Source of the DNA: Histomonas meleagridis
Lineage: Eukaryota > Parabasalia > Tritrichomonadida > Dientamoebidae
NCBI GenBank assembly: GCA_020186115.1
Contig: WSYJ01000142.1
Location: 992,001-1,056,000, forward strand
Direction of reading: 5' to 3'
DNA: 64,000 bases
Part shown: positions 39,968 to 49,167 of the stretch, piece after piece
Layout: the number at the start of each line of letters is the position of its first letter
Numbering within the stretch: position 1 is the first letter of the stretch
Notes under the pieces: model-generated
What the model saw: the letters and a program-made list of their open reading frames with translations, nothing else
Databases searched by the model: none
Told to the model about the DNA's origin: nothing
Program-made: the position numbers and the translations under genes

Positions 39968-40027
39968 TTATCAATAAAAAAATACAAATTTTAATGAATT
40001 TTTTTTTCAGATTATATTTTTATTCAA

Positions 40028-42898
40028 TCATTTGTTAGCATGACATGCAATATGTGCAACACAATTGTCGTTTGTCACCACGAAATAACTTCCAAGCACA
40101 GGTTTCCCACAGACGATACACTTTGGGTTATTTGAGTCCACTTCCACTTTACCCATTTGCAGCGATTTCTTTTGTTTTTTCTTCGTTTCAATAGTTTTCC
40201 TTAACAAAGCGTTTTGTATTTTCAACAAACGCAACTTGTTGATATGCTTCAAAGTCGCAGCTTTTAAGAAGCTTTGCATTGATTGAAGGGTGAATGACTT
40301 TGGTATTGATTCTATAATTGTTTGTAAGTTCATCATTTCTCCTTTTTCATTTAATAATCGTAAAATCATTTGATCGATTGTTTTCTTATTTTCTTCAGTT
40401 CTTTGTTGGCAATAACCGAAGAACAATTCGGTATATATTGAAGAAGTATTTTCATTATTTTCATCATAAACAGAATCGCAGAAATTTAACGCAACTTCTG
40501 ATGTGATTTTAGGCGATGATATCATATCAATACATTGTTGAGGCTTTGCTTCTTTAGTTAAAAGTCTTCGCTTTAATACAGCAAGTTTCTCTTCAATTAA
40601 ACCACGTTCATCAACTTTAGTAATCGCTTCAAGTATTTGTACCGAATTATAATATTTACCATCGCCATATTTAAGGATCTTTACTAAACCTGTTCGAATT
40701 TCTTTTAGTTCTTTACTTTCACGTGATATTGGTATATAATTCGGATCTTTAGATCGTTTAAATTCGTTTTTACTTTTGATCATGTTTAAATATAAATTAA
40801 TTAATAAAGTATGAACTCGTTCTGTTTCATCATGTAATTGATATATATCATAATCTAAGAAATGTATTTGCGCTTGAATACTATCATTAGTTGATGAATT
40901 ATTCGTAATAATTTTAATGATATTATTAACATCAGTTGGCTTTAAATGTTTCGAATTAAATACTTCAACAGATTTGGTGGGATCATTAGTACTATGTAAT
41001 ATTTTGGGATAATATTCTTCGCCTAATTTCATGAAATCTTTGGAATCTTTAATATAATCAATGACTTGATTCCAATCTTCTTTACCGGGTACTGTAAATG
41101 TTTCTAATGCTTCACGATGTCGGCCATACGTCTGACATAATTTCTTATGATAATCAATGAATTGTTTCTTTAATAAGAAGTCTGATACAACACCAAATAA
41201 TAATGGCTTTTCTTTAGAGATAAACTTCGGTATTCGTGTAGCTGCTCCAACTTCATTAAAACATCGAATTAATAATGTGTTATATATTTTAATTTTCGTT
41301 GGGTTTTTCTCATTTTTAAGATTCTCTTTGATATATTTCATTAATTCATTAAAAATAGTTTCTCCATTTGCTGTTGTCGTCATTTTATGGAATAAAATGT
41401 TTTTGATTTCTTGTTCCGATTTTTCTGTTTCAATTATCGAATTTTCTGTCCATTCTTTGATTTCATTAATATGAGTTTTAATGTATTCGATTGTAGGAAT
41501 TTCTTCTTTAGACATCGCTTGTTCGATACATAACTTCTTCGAATTTAATATTTCTTCCGCTGTTAAATTGTTATCAATTGCATTCTTTAAGTTAATTAAT
41601 AATCGTTTATACTCTTGACAATCACTAATAGCTAATTTCTCAAATAGATTTTCTTGTGATAATTTTTCAAATTGATTTTCTTGCCCTTTAGTATTAGGCG
41701 AATTTAATAATGATTGGAACTTACGTATCATTACAAACGGATGTTGCTTACTCTCTTTAAAATATTCAAATGCTTTCGCAATTGTTTCGGGACTTCCTTT
41801 CCCTGTATCAAATAAGTTTTGACTATAATTCGCATAGATTTCTTGAATCGTTTTCTCTGGATTAAAATCATTTAACTTAATTAAGTTACATAGTTTTAAC
41901 ATATAATCCCATCTTGACTTTTGCCCAGAACTTTGGATTAATTGAAGATGTGGATTATATGGTGGGGAACTATTCAAACTAAATTTACTACAATGAATAG
42001 TAGAATTGTTTGTAATAATGACTGTGAATTTTTCTAAAATACAAATTAACGGTGCCTTGAACCTATCGTTGTATTCAATTTTCTCCTGTATCGGCACAAC
42101 CGTCGTAGTGACCATAAAGTTCCGACTTGAAAACCCAAAACAATAAGGAATGTGAACATGTAAACTTATCAATTCGTCGGGGTACCTCATGTTTGTAATG
42201 TCTAGTGATTCGCCTATACATTGTAATTGATTATTAGAACAAACTGCAATGTATGTGTTCTTGTTTTCGACAGGGACTATGAATCGCGTTTTAGAGGGTT
42301 TTGGATTGGATTTGATTATGTTTAATAAATGATCAAAAATAATAAATTGATTCTTTTCACAAATCATAAACGTGGATGAATTGGTTCCAATTATATCCAT
42401 GATTTTGTATTTGTGATTGATAGAACGTTCGGTGATAAAAGAGTTTTCTGAATCATGTTTAAAAACTTTTATGACGTTGTTATCACATACAACTAATTGT
42501 GAATGATTGTTTAAAGTACATATAAATTGGATTTGTAATGGGCGATTATCAAATAATGCCGGTTTAAAGGATATTATTTCTTCTTTTTCAGGCCTGATAA
42601 AAAGTTCCTTCCCGGCTAAAATGTAAATAAGTGGTTTATTACTTGAAGAATAAACATATCCAATTGACTGAACAGAATTTTGAACTATATTACGCATTGA
42701 AGAAACTTTAGATGGTTTGGGCTGTCCACTTTGAAATTCATTTGTGGGATAATATAATAAACTCTTTTTTTTTGTTGCAAAATATACAAAAGATGGTGTA
42801 CATGTAAGTGCCACAATAGGAGAGTCTAGTGTTGTAAATGTGCTAAAATTTCGATATGCCCTATCATTAATCGTCTGTGATTCAGGCCAAAGAGTCAT
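40028..42898 (-). CDS. Vps39/Vam6-like HOPS/CORVET-type tethering protein
   Basis: 956 aa. The N-terminal ~300 residues are beta-rich with the look of a CNH/beta-propeller domain (SPIVALTCTPSFVYFATKKKSLLYY near the start). The middle is a long alpha-solenoid. The C-terminus ends in a RING-like Vps39-type zinc finger: CIVCGKPVLGSYFVVTNDNC followed by VAHIACHANK, preceded by a helix (LRLLKIQNALLRKTIETKKKQ) like that before the Vps39 finger. By family it tethers Rab7-type late endosomes and lysosomes and supports fusion. Vps41 and Vps11 relatives were considered; the position and spacing of the terminal Cys/His residues fits Vps39 or TGFBRAP1 (Vps3) best. Confidence 0.65.
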   Translation of the reverse strand: MTLWPESQTINDRAYRNFSTFTTLDSPIVALTCTPSFVYFATKKKSLLYYPTNEFQSGQPKPSKVSSMRNIVQNSVQSIGYVYSSSNKPLIYILAGKELFIRPEKEEIISFKPALFDNRPLQIQFICTLNNHSQLVVCDNNVIKVFKHDSENSFITERSINHKYKIMDIIGTNSSTFMICEKNQFIIFDHLLNIIKSNPKPSKTRFIVPVENKNTYIAVCSNNQLQCIGESLDITNMRYPDELISLHVHIPYCFGFSSRNFMVTTTVVPIQEKIEYNDRFKAPLICILEKFTVIITNNSTIHCSKFSLNSSPPYNPHLQLIQSSGQKSRWDYMLKLCNLIKLNDFNPEKTIQEIYANYSQNLFDTGKGSPETIAKAFEYFKESKQHPFVMIRKFQSLLNSPNTKGQENQFEKLSQENLFEKLAISDCQEYKRLLINLKNAIDNNLTAEEILNSKKLCIEQAMSKEEIPTIEYIKTHINEIKEWTENSIIETEKSEQEIKNILFHKMTTTANGETIFNELMKYIKENLKNEKNPTKIKIYNTLLIRCFNEVGAATRIPKFISKEKPLLFGVVSDFLLKKQFIDYHKKLCQTYGRHREALETFTVPGKEDWNQVIDYIKDSKDFMKLGEEYYPKILHSTNDPTKSVEVFNSKHLKPTDVNNIIKIITNNSSTNDSIQAQIHFLDYDIYQLHDETERVHTLLINLYLNMIKSKNEFKRSKDPNYIPISRESKELKEIRTGLVKILKYGDGKYYNSVQILEAITKVDERGLIEEKLAVLKRRLLTKEAKPQQCIDMISSPKITSEVALNFCDSVYDENNENTSSIYTELFFGYCQQRTEENKKTIDQMILRLLNEKGEMMNLQTIIESIPKSFTLQSMQSFLKAATLKHINKLRLLKIQNALLRKTIETKKKQKKSLQMGKVEVDSNNPKCIVCGKPVLGSYFVVTNDNCVAHIACHANK

Positions 42899-43082
42899 TT
42901 TGGATTGTCAAATGTGTAACTATATATGTCACTTTTAATTTTACTCAAATAAAACGATACCCAAAATTGAATATCTCATAGAATATTTTGAATGAATACT
43001 AAATATCTTCTTTTGTTAGAAGAAAAATCAAAAATCTGATTGATTTAATCATCAACAAAAAAATCAAATCCATTTTTTGCGT

Positions 43083-44414
43083 TTATAATTCATTCAAGTT
43101 AAGATTTTTGATTTTGTCCTTATATTCATCATAATTTTCAGTTGTAAGCACAACCAAATCTCGTTTTTGTAAGCGATTTCTAGTGAATGGGTTTTCGTTA
43201 TGTGTCTTAAGGGTAGAAATCCATGTGTTATAATCCAAGACATAACCATCTGGTGACATAGCAGGAACCCTAATTTTTTCTCCAGTTATATAATCAATAG
43301 CTCCAGGGATAGGGTTAAGAAATGCCCACCTTTCATATCTGCTAACATTCGGTCCGAGAGCATCTGCATTCTTGGATGCCGTGACACTTTTGCCCGACCA
43401 AATAAACCTGACCGATACAACGTTCTTTGGGTCGACGTTAATTAGTTCGGTTTTTTTACCTTTTCCTTTGGAACGTGATGGTGGTTTTCCATCAGGATGA
43501 AAGTGAGACCTATGATGAAGTTTTCCATCATCTCCTATGAAATACTGTGAGTCATGAACTTCGCCTGCAAGAATTAACTGACGATAAAAATTACTACATT
43601 GATACCCAACACGTCCAGGAATGGCCATTGAAAAAAGCCCCCACTTACCTTCAATGGTATCGTTGTCTCCTCGAACTTCTTTAAGATGTTTGAGAAAGGC
43701 TTTTTTCTCATCATCTGTCCATGGACCTGTTTTATGTGGAACACCAATCGGTGGATTTCGATAGAGAAATGCATTGGGATCTTTCATTCCTAATAAATAG
43801 GATTTACGATGAACATCACTCCATTTTTTCCAATCTTCTTCTTTGACATCTTTGGGACAAGGTGGAATTGGATCATCTTGATTTCTGGTTTGATTTCGAC
43901 CACGAGAATATTTTTTGGGTTTGGTCATTTTTCTTTCATGATGATGATGGTGATTAGATTGTTGACGAACAGAAAGAATAAACTCTCCATCTTCGTCATC
44001 TCCATCGTCTTGGAACTCGGAGTCAGTCTCGGGATCCGTAGTTGGTTGTGAAACTTCTTTTTTAGGTGGAGGGGAAAATTTCACCCTCAAGGCTTGATCA
44101 ACATCTTCCTTAAAGCCATCTTCATCGAGTTTAAGGATTAGATCATCGGTACAACAATTTGCAATATCAAATGCAACAAATAATTGAAGTGGTGTTGCAT
44201 CAGGCCATTTTTCATAAATGGGTGCAATACCACGGTTAAGGCGTGAAAGCTTCATTTCCATTCTTTTCATGGCATCTTTTCGGAAATAGTCAGTATCAAT
44301 AGAATCATCAGTATAATTGATTGATTCTTGTAACAATGGTTTGATATCTTCCATTGTGAGCAAACGAGCCTTGTTCTCACTTTCTGTCATTGTGTTCTCG
44401 GATGTTTCGAGCAT
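43083..44414 (-). CDS. SANT/Myb-like protein with a C-terminal U-box-like domain
   Basis: 443 aa from ATG 44414; the frame is open 17 codons further but begins with TTG. The ATG at 44342, three bases after a TCACA initiator-like word, is an alternative and would remove 24 residues. Residues ~90-165 are acidic with a His run (NHHHHHERK). Around residues 215-270 is a SANT/Myb-like module: GPWTDDEKKAFLKHLKEV, WGLFSMAIPGRVGYQCSNFYRQL, with Trp and hydrophobic spacing as in R2R3 repeats and a GRVGYQCSNFYR recognition helix. The last ~95 residues resemble a U-box/modified RING without Cys: AFLNPIPGAIDYITGEKIRVPA, YVLDYNTWISTL, NPFTRNRLQKRDLVVLT. This would be a chromatin or DNA-associated E3 ligase if functional. 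CCGTTT on + (AAACGG on -) lies 8 nt upstream of the ATG. Confidence 0.65.
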   Translation of the reverse strand: MLETSENTMTESENKARLLTMEDIKPLLQESINYTDDSIDTDYFRKDAMKRMEMKLSRLNRGIAPIYEKWPDATPLQLFVAFDIANCCTDDLILKLDEDGFKEDVDQALRVKFSPPPKKEVSQPTTDPETDSEFQDDGDDEDGEFILSVRQQSNHHHHHERKMTKPKKYSRGRNQTRNQDDPIPPCPKDVKEEDWKKWSDVHRKSYLLGMKDPNAFLYRNPPIGVPHKTGPWTDDEKKAFLKHLKEVRGDNDTIEGKWGLFSMAIPGRVGYQCSNFYRQLILAGEVHDSQYFIGDDGKLHHRSHFHPDGKPPSRSKGKGKKTELINVDPKNVVSVRFIWSGKSVTASKNADALGPNVSRYERWAFLNPIPGAIDYITGEKIRVPAMSPDGYVLDYNTWISTLKTHNENPFTRNRLQKRDLVVLTTENYDEYKDKIKNLNLNEL

Positions 44415-44469
44415 TGTTATGCCGTTTAGTTTTAAAGTAAACGGGATTTTATAGGTTTCTATCAATTAT

Positions 44470-44660
44470 TCAATGCTTTACAATAGAACACATGTCATAT
44501 TCAATTGATTTGAAGGGCCATTGATCGCTTGCATTTTTTTCAAGTTTTGCTAACTTTTCAGCCACAGCCATCAATGTTTTACATGTTTTACTTAAAACCG
44601 CTTTACCACAGCCTGTAAAATCAACTTTCTCACAAGAATTCACATAAAAACATTTTTAAA
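44470..44660 (-). pseudogene. Possible small gene or 3' relic
   Basis: A minus-strand frame of ~62 codons ends at TGA 44470-44472 and reads with coding-like composition: SCEKVDFTGCGKAVLSKTCK, then LMAVAEKLAKLEKNASDQWP and EYDMCSIVKH. There is no ATG before the internal Met of LMAVAEK. It lies just upstream of the SANT/U-box gene, same strand. Either the 3' end of a decayed gene or a very short real one; I cannot name it. Confidence 0.35.
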
Positions 44661-45000
44661 GTATAATTGTCTTAACAAATGGTAATACAAATCAAATTAA
44701 CTTACAACATAATCCAAAACACAACTTTTAAGCATAAAAATATTGGATCATTTGATGTTAATGAAATAATTTATGCTTTATCAATTAAATTTCACATTAC
44801 CCATAGGCTCAATTTAATGCTTGACTCATGTACCCTCCATATTTTTTAGTAATATAAAAAATGATTAAAATTTGTAAATCATATTTTTTTGTCGAAACAA
44901 AATTCATATTATTTCTTATTTTTAAATATAACATAATAAGGTACATAACCTTTAAAACTTCTAACCATAATTTTCTACATTTTATGAAATTATTAATAAT
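44661..45000. other. Intergenic region, nothing recognised
   Basis: About 340 bp, AT-rich, downstream of the coiled-coil gene. No coding frame, RNA or repeat seen. The C-terminal stop of the coiled-coil gene lies at its right border. Confidence 0.4.
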
Positions 45001-46080
45001 TCATTTCTTTGAATTAGTTTCATTTTGCAATTTTGCAAGTTCTTCTTTTGCTTCTAGTTCTTTTTGTATAAGTTCCTTAAATACTGTGTCCGCGTTTTTC
45101 TTTGTAGGTTGTTCTTTCTTAATCCAATCAGCAAGAAAACTACAATCTATTTGATTCTTCATCACGATATTTTGTAGTTCTTTCTTACGCTCTTCAAGTT
45201 GTTCGGCTCTTGTTTGCAAGGCCGTGTTTTCAGTCATCAGCGTCTCGACATCAATTTCGACCGTTTCTGCGACGGTTGGCTTCTTCAGCGACTGAAGTTC
45301 CAATCGCAGCGATTTAAGTTGATTTTCGATGTCTGCTGTCTTAGCTTTATTTTGTTCATCAATAGTAGCCCATTCTTTACTCTTTGACTCTAGGATTTGA
45401 GAAAGATGAGTTTCTTCATCTTCAAATGATTTAGTCATTGTTGACAATTCTTGTTCGAGTTCGGAAAGACGTTGATTAGCATTAGATACCTGTGAAATAA
45501 CATCTGCGTTTTCTGTTTCATTTGATGCTTTAACACCAAGATCTGATCGAAGTTGTTGATTAAGTTGTTGGAGATCTTGAATACGTGAAGAAATTGTTTG
45601 CTTAGTACCTTGAAGTGAAAGAATAGAACTATCAAGAACTTCTTTGTCGCGCAAAAGAGATGAACGACCACTTTCTAATGAATCACAAAGTTCACGTGCA
45701 AGATTAACTTCTTCTTCGAGATCAGAAAGAGTGGTAGAATTAAGTTCTTTCATTCTAGTGAGTTCACGTTTCTTTGTTAAAAAGAGTGACTCAAGAATTG
45801 ATATTTGATCTGTTTGTGACGTAGGTAAATTTGCTTCTCTTATTTGATCTTTTATTGCTTTATTGTGTTCTTCTATATTAGCGAGACTATTTTTAAGCTC
45901 AGTTTCTTCTTTTTGCAATCTTTCTATTTCAGCGTTTTCGGAAGATGAAAATAATGATTGGAGAAATGTTTGCGAATTTGTTCCCAAGTTTTTAAGTTGT
46001 TCACGAAGGTTATGGTTTTCTGTTTTATATCTTAATACTTCATTTTGAACTCTTTGGAATTCGTCAAGGCTGATAGACAT
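45001..46080 (-). CDS. Coiled-coil protein of unknown function
   Basis: 359 aa, nearly all predicted coiled coil with Glu/Leu/Gln-rich heptads from residue ~5 to ~310, e.g. EIERLQKEETELKNSLANIEE, LEQELSTMTKSFEDEETHLS and LRLELQSLKKPT. The C-terminal 50 residues (CSFLADWIKKEQPTKKNADT...) are less repetitive and then helical again. No nucleotide-binding or membrane motif. Family unknown; similar layouts occur in kinetochore, golgin and basal-body proteins. CCGTTTATTTT lies 7 nt before the ATG on the coding strand. Confidence 0.75.
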   Translation of the reverse strand: MSISLDEFQRVQNEVLRYKTENHNLREQLKNLGTNSQTFLQSLFSSSENAEIERLQKEETELKNSLANIEEHNKAIKDQIREANLPTSQTDQISILESLFLTKKRELTRMKELNSTTLSDLEEEVNLARELCDSLESGRSSLLRDKEVLDSSILSLQGTKQTISSRIQDLQQLNQQLRSDLGVKASNETENADVISQVSNANQRLSELEQELSTMTKSFEDEETHLSQILESKSKEWATIDEQNKAKTADIENQLKSLRLELQSLKKPTVAETVEIDVETLMTENTALQTRAEQLEERKKELQNIVMKNQIDCSFLADWIKKEQPTKKNADTVFKELIQKELEAKEELAKLQNETNSKK

Positions 46081-46841
46081 TAAAATAAACGGTTCTGCAC
46101 CACTTTTATTTTTGAATTCAAACTTGTCGAGAAAACAATTGCACTTATTCTTTTTTGCATAAGAGAATATTGTATACGATACGGCTGTGGAATAAAAATC
46201 CAGTAGTTATTGTTTTTTGGCTTAATATTAAAATGCTTTATATTAAATGCATCCTATAAAATTCATTTTTCTGATAGTTTTAATTAATTTTTTCTTTTTT
46301 ATTTAAACAGTTTCATAAAAATTGCTTTTGTAGTCTTAATCAATCTTAAATTAGTGACTTCTCAATTGTGAATTTTTACTTTTAGATTTTTTATTTTTTA
46401 GAATTTCAACATCAATTCTAGTAACTTTTGATATCAATTAAGCGCCGTGTCTTTTAATTTAAACAATTTCCATGCTATTTCGTGGAAACTGGGTGCCAAA
46501 GAACCAAAATTTTTCAATTTAACGGTCTTCATATATGTGTTCTTTTTTCGTGTGTTAACCTCGAGTTAACGCATCTAAAAAGAGAATACGCAACAAACCT
46601 AGACTCTACACATTTTCCCTAGTACAAACTAAGCCGCACTCATTGGTTTAAAGATGATTTCTCTAATTGTTATTTTGAAAGTTGGCCTTTATTTTCAAAA
46701 TAACCTTAATACAGTAAGTTATAAATATTATTTCACAAGTTCTGATCTTCTAAATGGTTTATATACCTCTAAAACGCCATAAAAGAATCGATTGCCAGCG
46801 CATTGGATTTGACGAACTCTGTTCAAACAAACCTAAACAAA
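46081..46841. other. Divergent intergenic region with Myb-type words
   Basis: About 760 bp shared by the coiled-coil gene (-) and the bromodomain gene (+). It contains AAACGG next to the coiled-coil ATG, TTAACGGTC near 46519, and the near-palindrome GTTAACCTCGAGTTAAC at 46555-46571. These resemble Myb-type binding sites. A frame at 46754-46966 overlaps the bromodomain gene in another frame and is a shadow. Confidence 0.4.
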
Positions 46842-46846
46842 TTCAC
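46842..46846 (+). promoter_or_regulatory. Possible initiator of the bromodomain gene
   Basis: TCACT directly before the ATG at 46848 fits TCA-Y-(A/T); it would leave a 4-nt leader and argue against using the upstream in-frame ATG at 46803. Confidence 0.4.
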
Positions 46847-46847
46847 T

Positions 46848-47585
46848 ATGTGTCCGTTGCGGTTTTGCCAGATGTGTCTTTCGCAATTCCAGAAAGAACG
46901 ATGCCTTCAAGTAATGGATCAATTGTCGTCGTTCACAATTTCAAAGATGTTTGCACAACCAGTTGATCCAGAAAGGGATCGAGTTCCAAATTATTTTCAA
47001 ATTGTCAAAAATCCAATGGATTTAGGAACCGTCCGTAAAAAACTCGTTTCAGATCAATACCCAACTGTAGCGAAATGGAAAGAAGATGTTGAGCTAATTT
47101 GGTCAAATTCTTTTTTGGTGAATAATAAGAGTTCTATTCTTGGTTACATAACATTAGAAATGCAATCACAATTTAGAAAACTTTCACAATATATAACAGA
47201 CAATATAAAAACAGATTGGATGAACAAGCTTTATGCTTTAAGAGATGATTTAGCTAATTTATCATTGAAATCAGGAAAACAAACATCACATTATTTAACA
47301 AAAAAGGATAAATCAAAGTCCCCGCGGCCAAGTAAACAGCCTGTTCAACCGAAACCAAAAATCAAAAAGACATTTACAAAAGCAGAAATTTGTCAATTGA
47401 CATCCGACATAAATTCACTCAGAAATGATGAAGTACATGTACAAGCAATAATAGATATATTATACAGATATGAAAAGAATTTCAGAATCAAAGGAGAAGT
47501 TCTTGAATTAGATTTAGAAACTCTTCAAACAACAACGCTTTCAGCCTTACGCGAAAAGGTTGATCAGATAATGGGGCTGACATAG
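46848..47585 (+). CDS. BET-type protein: one bromodomain plus ET-like domain
   Basis: 245 aa from ATG 46848 (ATG 46803 would add 15 residues). Residues ~10-125 form a bromodomain: helix Z CLQVMDQL, the ZA loop with MFAQPVDPERDRVPNYFQIV then KNPMDLGTVRKKL, and the acetyl-lysine pocket Asn within LIWSNSFLVNN. A basic Lys/Pro linker (KDKSKSPRPSKQPVQPKPK) follows, then ~70 residues like an NET/ET domain (FTKAEICQLTSDINSLRND, IIDILYRYEK, ELDLETLQTTTLSALREKV). Bromodomain + ET is the BET layout, here with only one bromodomain, as in plant GTE proteins. By family it reads acetylated histones and recruits transcription regulators. The stop TAG is followed by AATAAAT. Confidence 0.85.
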   Translation: MCPLRFCQMCLSQFQKERCLQVMDQLSSFTISKMFAQPVDPERDRVPNYFQIVKNPMDLGTVRKKLVSDQYPTVAKWKEDVELIWSNSFLVNNKSSILGYITLEMQSQFRKLSQYITDNIKTDWMNKLYALRDDLANLSLKSGKQTSHYLTKKDKSKSPRPSKQPVQPKPKIKKTFTKAEICQLTSDINSLRNDEVHVQAIIDILYRYEKNFRIKGEVLELDLETLQTTTLSALREKVDQIMGLT

Positions 47586-47742
47586 CTTAAGTCTTAGAAC
47601 TATTTTTTTTTTAATAAATATCTTATGGAATGTTTAAAATTTCTTCTTTGTTAAAAATAAACGGATCTTTCATTTCATATCACTTTTCTCCAAAATTGAC
47701 AAAGTTCGTTTTAATTAAAAGATTACCAATAGACCGAAATAA

Positions 47743-48222
47743 ATGGAAGTCAACGTTGATTTGATTTCAGAAAGTACTGCTAAAAGACAAATGAACTTGT
47801 TTAACAGAATTCAGCTTATAGATTTACAGATTAAGGCTTTTAAAGAACCAATAATTAATCAAGAACCTTTTGGATTCTTGTGTCAGAAACCACAGCGAAG
47901 AGCAAAAACAATTGTACACAGACCAATAAGGAAAGCAAAAGTAATTGATTCTTTCCTAATTTCTAAAAAAGGAAATGTTTCAGAAACTTCTGAAGGAGAA
48001 TATTCAAGTGCAACTTCAGAAAGTGATACCGAAAAAAAGAGCTCGTCTCATGGTAAATCAGATCAAGCGCCAATTACAGATGAGGACATTCATAAATTAT
48101 TCCCAGACTTTGATGAAAACATTAAAAGACATAATGAAGAAGTACAGAAGTTTCCTGCTTTGGCAGAGCCACCACCTGCACTATCTGCTGAAGAAATTTA
48201 TGAATTTTTTACGAATGAATAA
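47743..48222 (+). CDS. Small acidic/basic hypothetical protein
   Basis: 159 aa. The N-terminal half is basic and helical (QMNLFNRIQLIDLQIKAFKE; KPQRRAKTIVHRPIRKAK), the middle is Ser/Glu-rich and low complexity (SETSEGEYSSATSESDTEKK), and the end has a short helix (SAEEIYEFF). It looks like a subunit of a chromatin complex, and its neighbours are a BET protein and a TAF10-like protein, but there is no motif that names it. Upstream at 47659-47664 is AAACGG and at 47676-47690 several TCATT/TCATA/TCACT initiator-like words. The stop TAA overlaps TAAA. Confidence 0.65.
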   Translation: MEVNVDLISESTAKRQMNLFNRIQLIDLQIKAFKEPIINQEPFGFLCQKPQRRAKTIVHRPIRKAKVIDSFLISKKGNVSETSEGEYSSATSESDTEKKSSSHGKSDQAPITDEDIHKLFPDFDENIKRHNEEVQKFPALAEPPPALSAEEIYEFFTNE

Positions 48223-48333
48223 ATATTTATTTTACAAAATTATAATGAAACATATTCATTGCTTAAAGAGGAAAATTTACATTCGAATCTAAGAGAAAAA
48301 GTTTATTTATATAATAACATCAACGAAAATATG

Positions 48334-48789
48334 TTATCCATTTCCTGTGCCTTCTCTATCAATGAAATCGAATAAACCAGAGAAAGAATTTTGATTGAAA
48401 GCACAATCAGAGGCTTCTTGATTTTGTACAATGTAATCTGGTCTATCACATCGTATGTCTTTTTTCCCGAGCGCCTTTTTGACGGTATAAAGTTGAATAT
48501 CTGGAGATTCCTTTTTACACTCATTTAAAACATCTAAAATGAATTTTTCTGTCATTACGGTAATAACTTTAACAACGTTTTTATCAGATGTATACATTCC
48601 AGATTGAGCTGCAATGTTGGTTGTAACAGCATTTGGAAATGATGTTTGATGTTCATTAAGAGATTCTACTAATTTGGATATATACTCATTTTCTTCGAGT
48701 ATTTCTTGTGGCTGATTGATTTGAATGAGCCTTGGAGATGGAATTGGTTGAGGCGGACCAATTGGTCTTGGGCCGGGTGGTTGATTCAT
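48334..48789 (-). CDS. TAF10-like histone-fold protein (TFIID/SAGA subunit)
   Basis: 151 aa. After a Pro-rich head (PPGPRPIGPPQPIPSPR), residues ~30-125 follow the TAF10 histone-fold pattern: a helix (YISKLVESLNEH), then FPNAVTTNIAAQSGMYTSDKN (cf. the 'iPdavt.yyl...G....D.r..rl' block), KVITVMTEKFILDVLNECK and the closing LYTVKKALGKKDIRCDRPDYI, equivalent to the 'ltl.dl..al.eyGi...kp.Yf' end of TAF10. The C-terminus is short and disordered. By family it would be a scaffold of TFIID or SAGA. The tail-to-tail 3' end is 111 bp from the preceding gene. Confidence 0.7.
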   Translation of the reverse strand: MNQPPGPRPIGPPQPIPSPRLIQINQPQEILEENEYISKLVESLNEHQTSFPNAVTTNIAAQSGMYTSDKNVVKVITVMTEKFILDVLNECKKESPDIQLYTVKKALGKKDIRCDRPDYIVQNQEASDCAFNQNSFSGLFDFIDREGTGNG

Positions 48790-49142
48790 TTGGAATTTGC
48801 CTTAATTCTTCCACTTTTTAAATTGAATAGTCCTTGTTTTTAAATTTTAATTGATCATTCCTTACTCTTTGAGCAAGTATATTTATGGAAATAATATGAC
48901 TTTAGAACTAACATGAATCATTTACATGCAAGCGTTCCTATTGTACCAAATGAAAAAGACTATAATGGCAAAGAAATGAATATTGTAATTTTCATATTTA
49001 ATTCAAATAAAATATAATATTATAATATGAAGGTTTTAATGAATGGATATCATTAATCATCTTAATTTACTTAATATTTTGGAATATTTGTTAAAAAATA
49101 TTTTTTTGGTAAATAACGGTTTATGATCGTTATCAAATCAAT
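48790..49142. other. Divergent intergenic region
   Basis: About 350 bp between the TAF10-like gene (-) and the multi-TM gene (+). AACGGTT at 49115-49121 is a Myb-type word 47 nt before the chosen ATG. No gene seen. Confidence 0.4.
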
Positions 49143-49147
49143 TCACA
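49143..49147 (+). promoter_or_regulatory. Initiator (Inr) of the multi-TM gene
   Basis: TCACA, fitting TCA-Y-(A/T), 23 nt from the predicted transcription start to the ATG at 49168. This favours 49168 over the upstream in-frame ATG at 49123. Confidence 0.55.
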
Positions 49148-49167
49148 GTGTTTGTTTAAACACAAGG

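Noticed and set aside
46555-46571. GTTAACCTCGAGTTAAC as a recombination or attachment site
   Set aside because: It is an imperfect palindrome in a promoter region near other Myb-like words; nothing links it to a mobile element.
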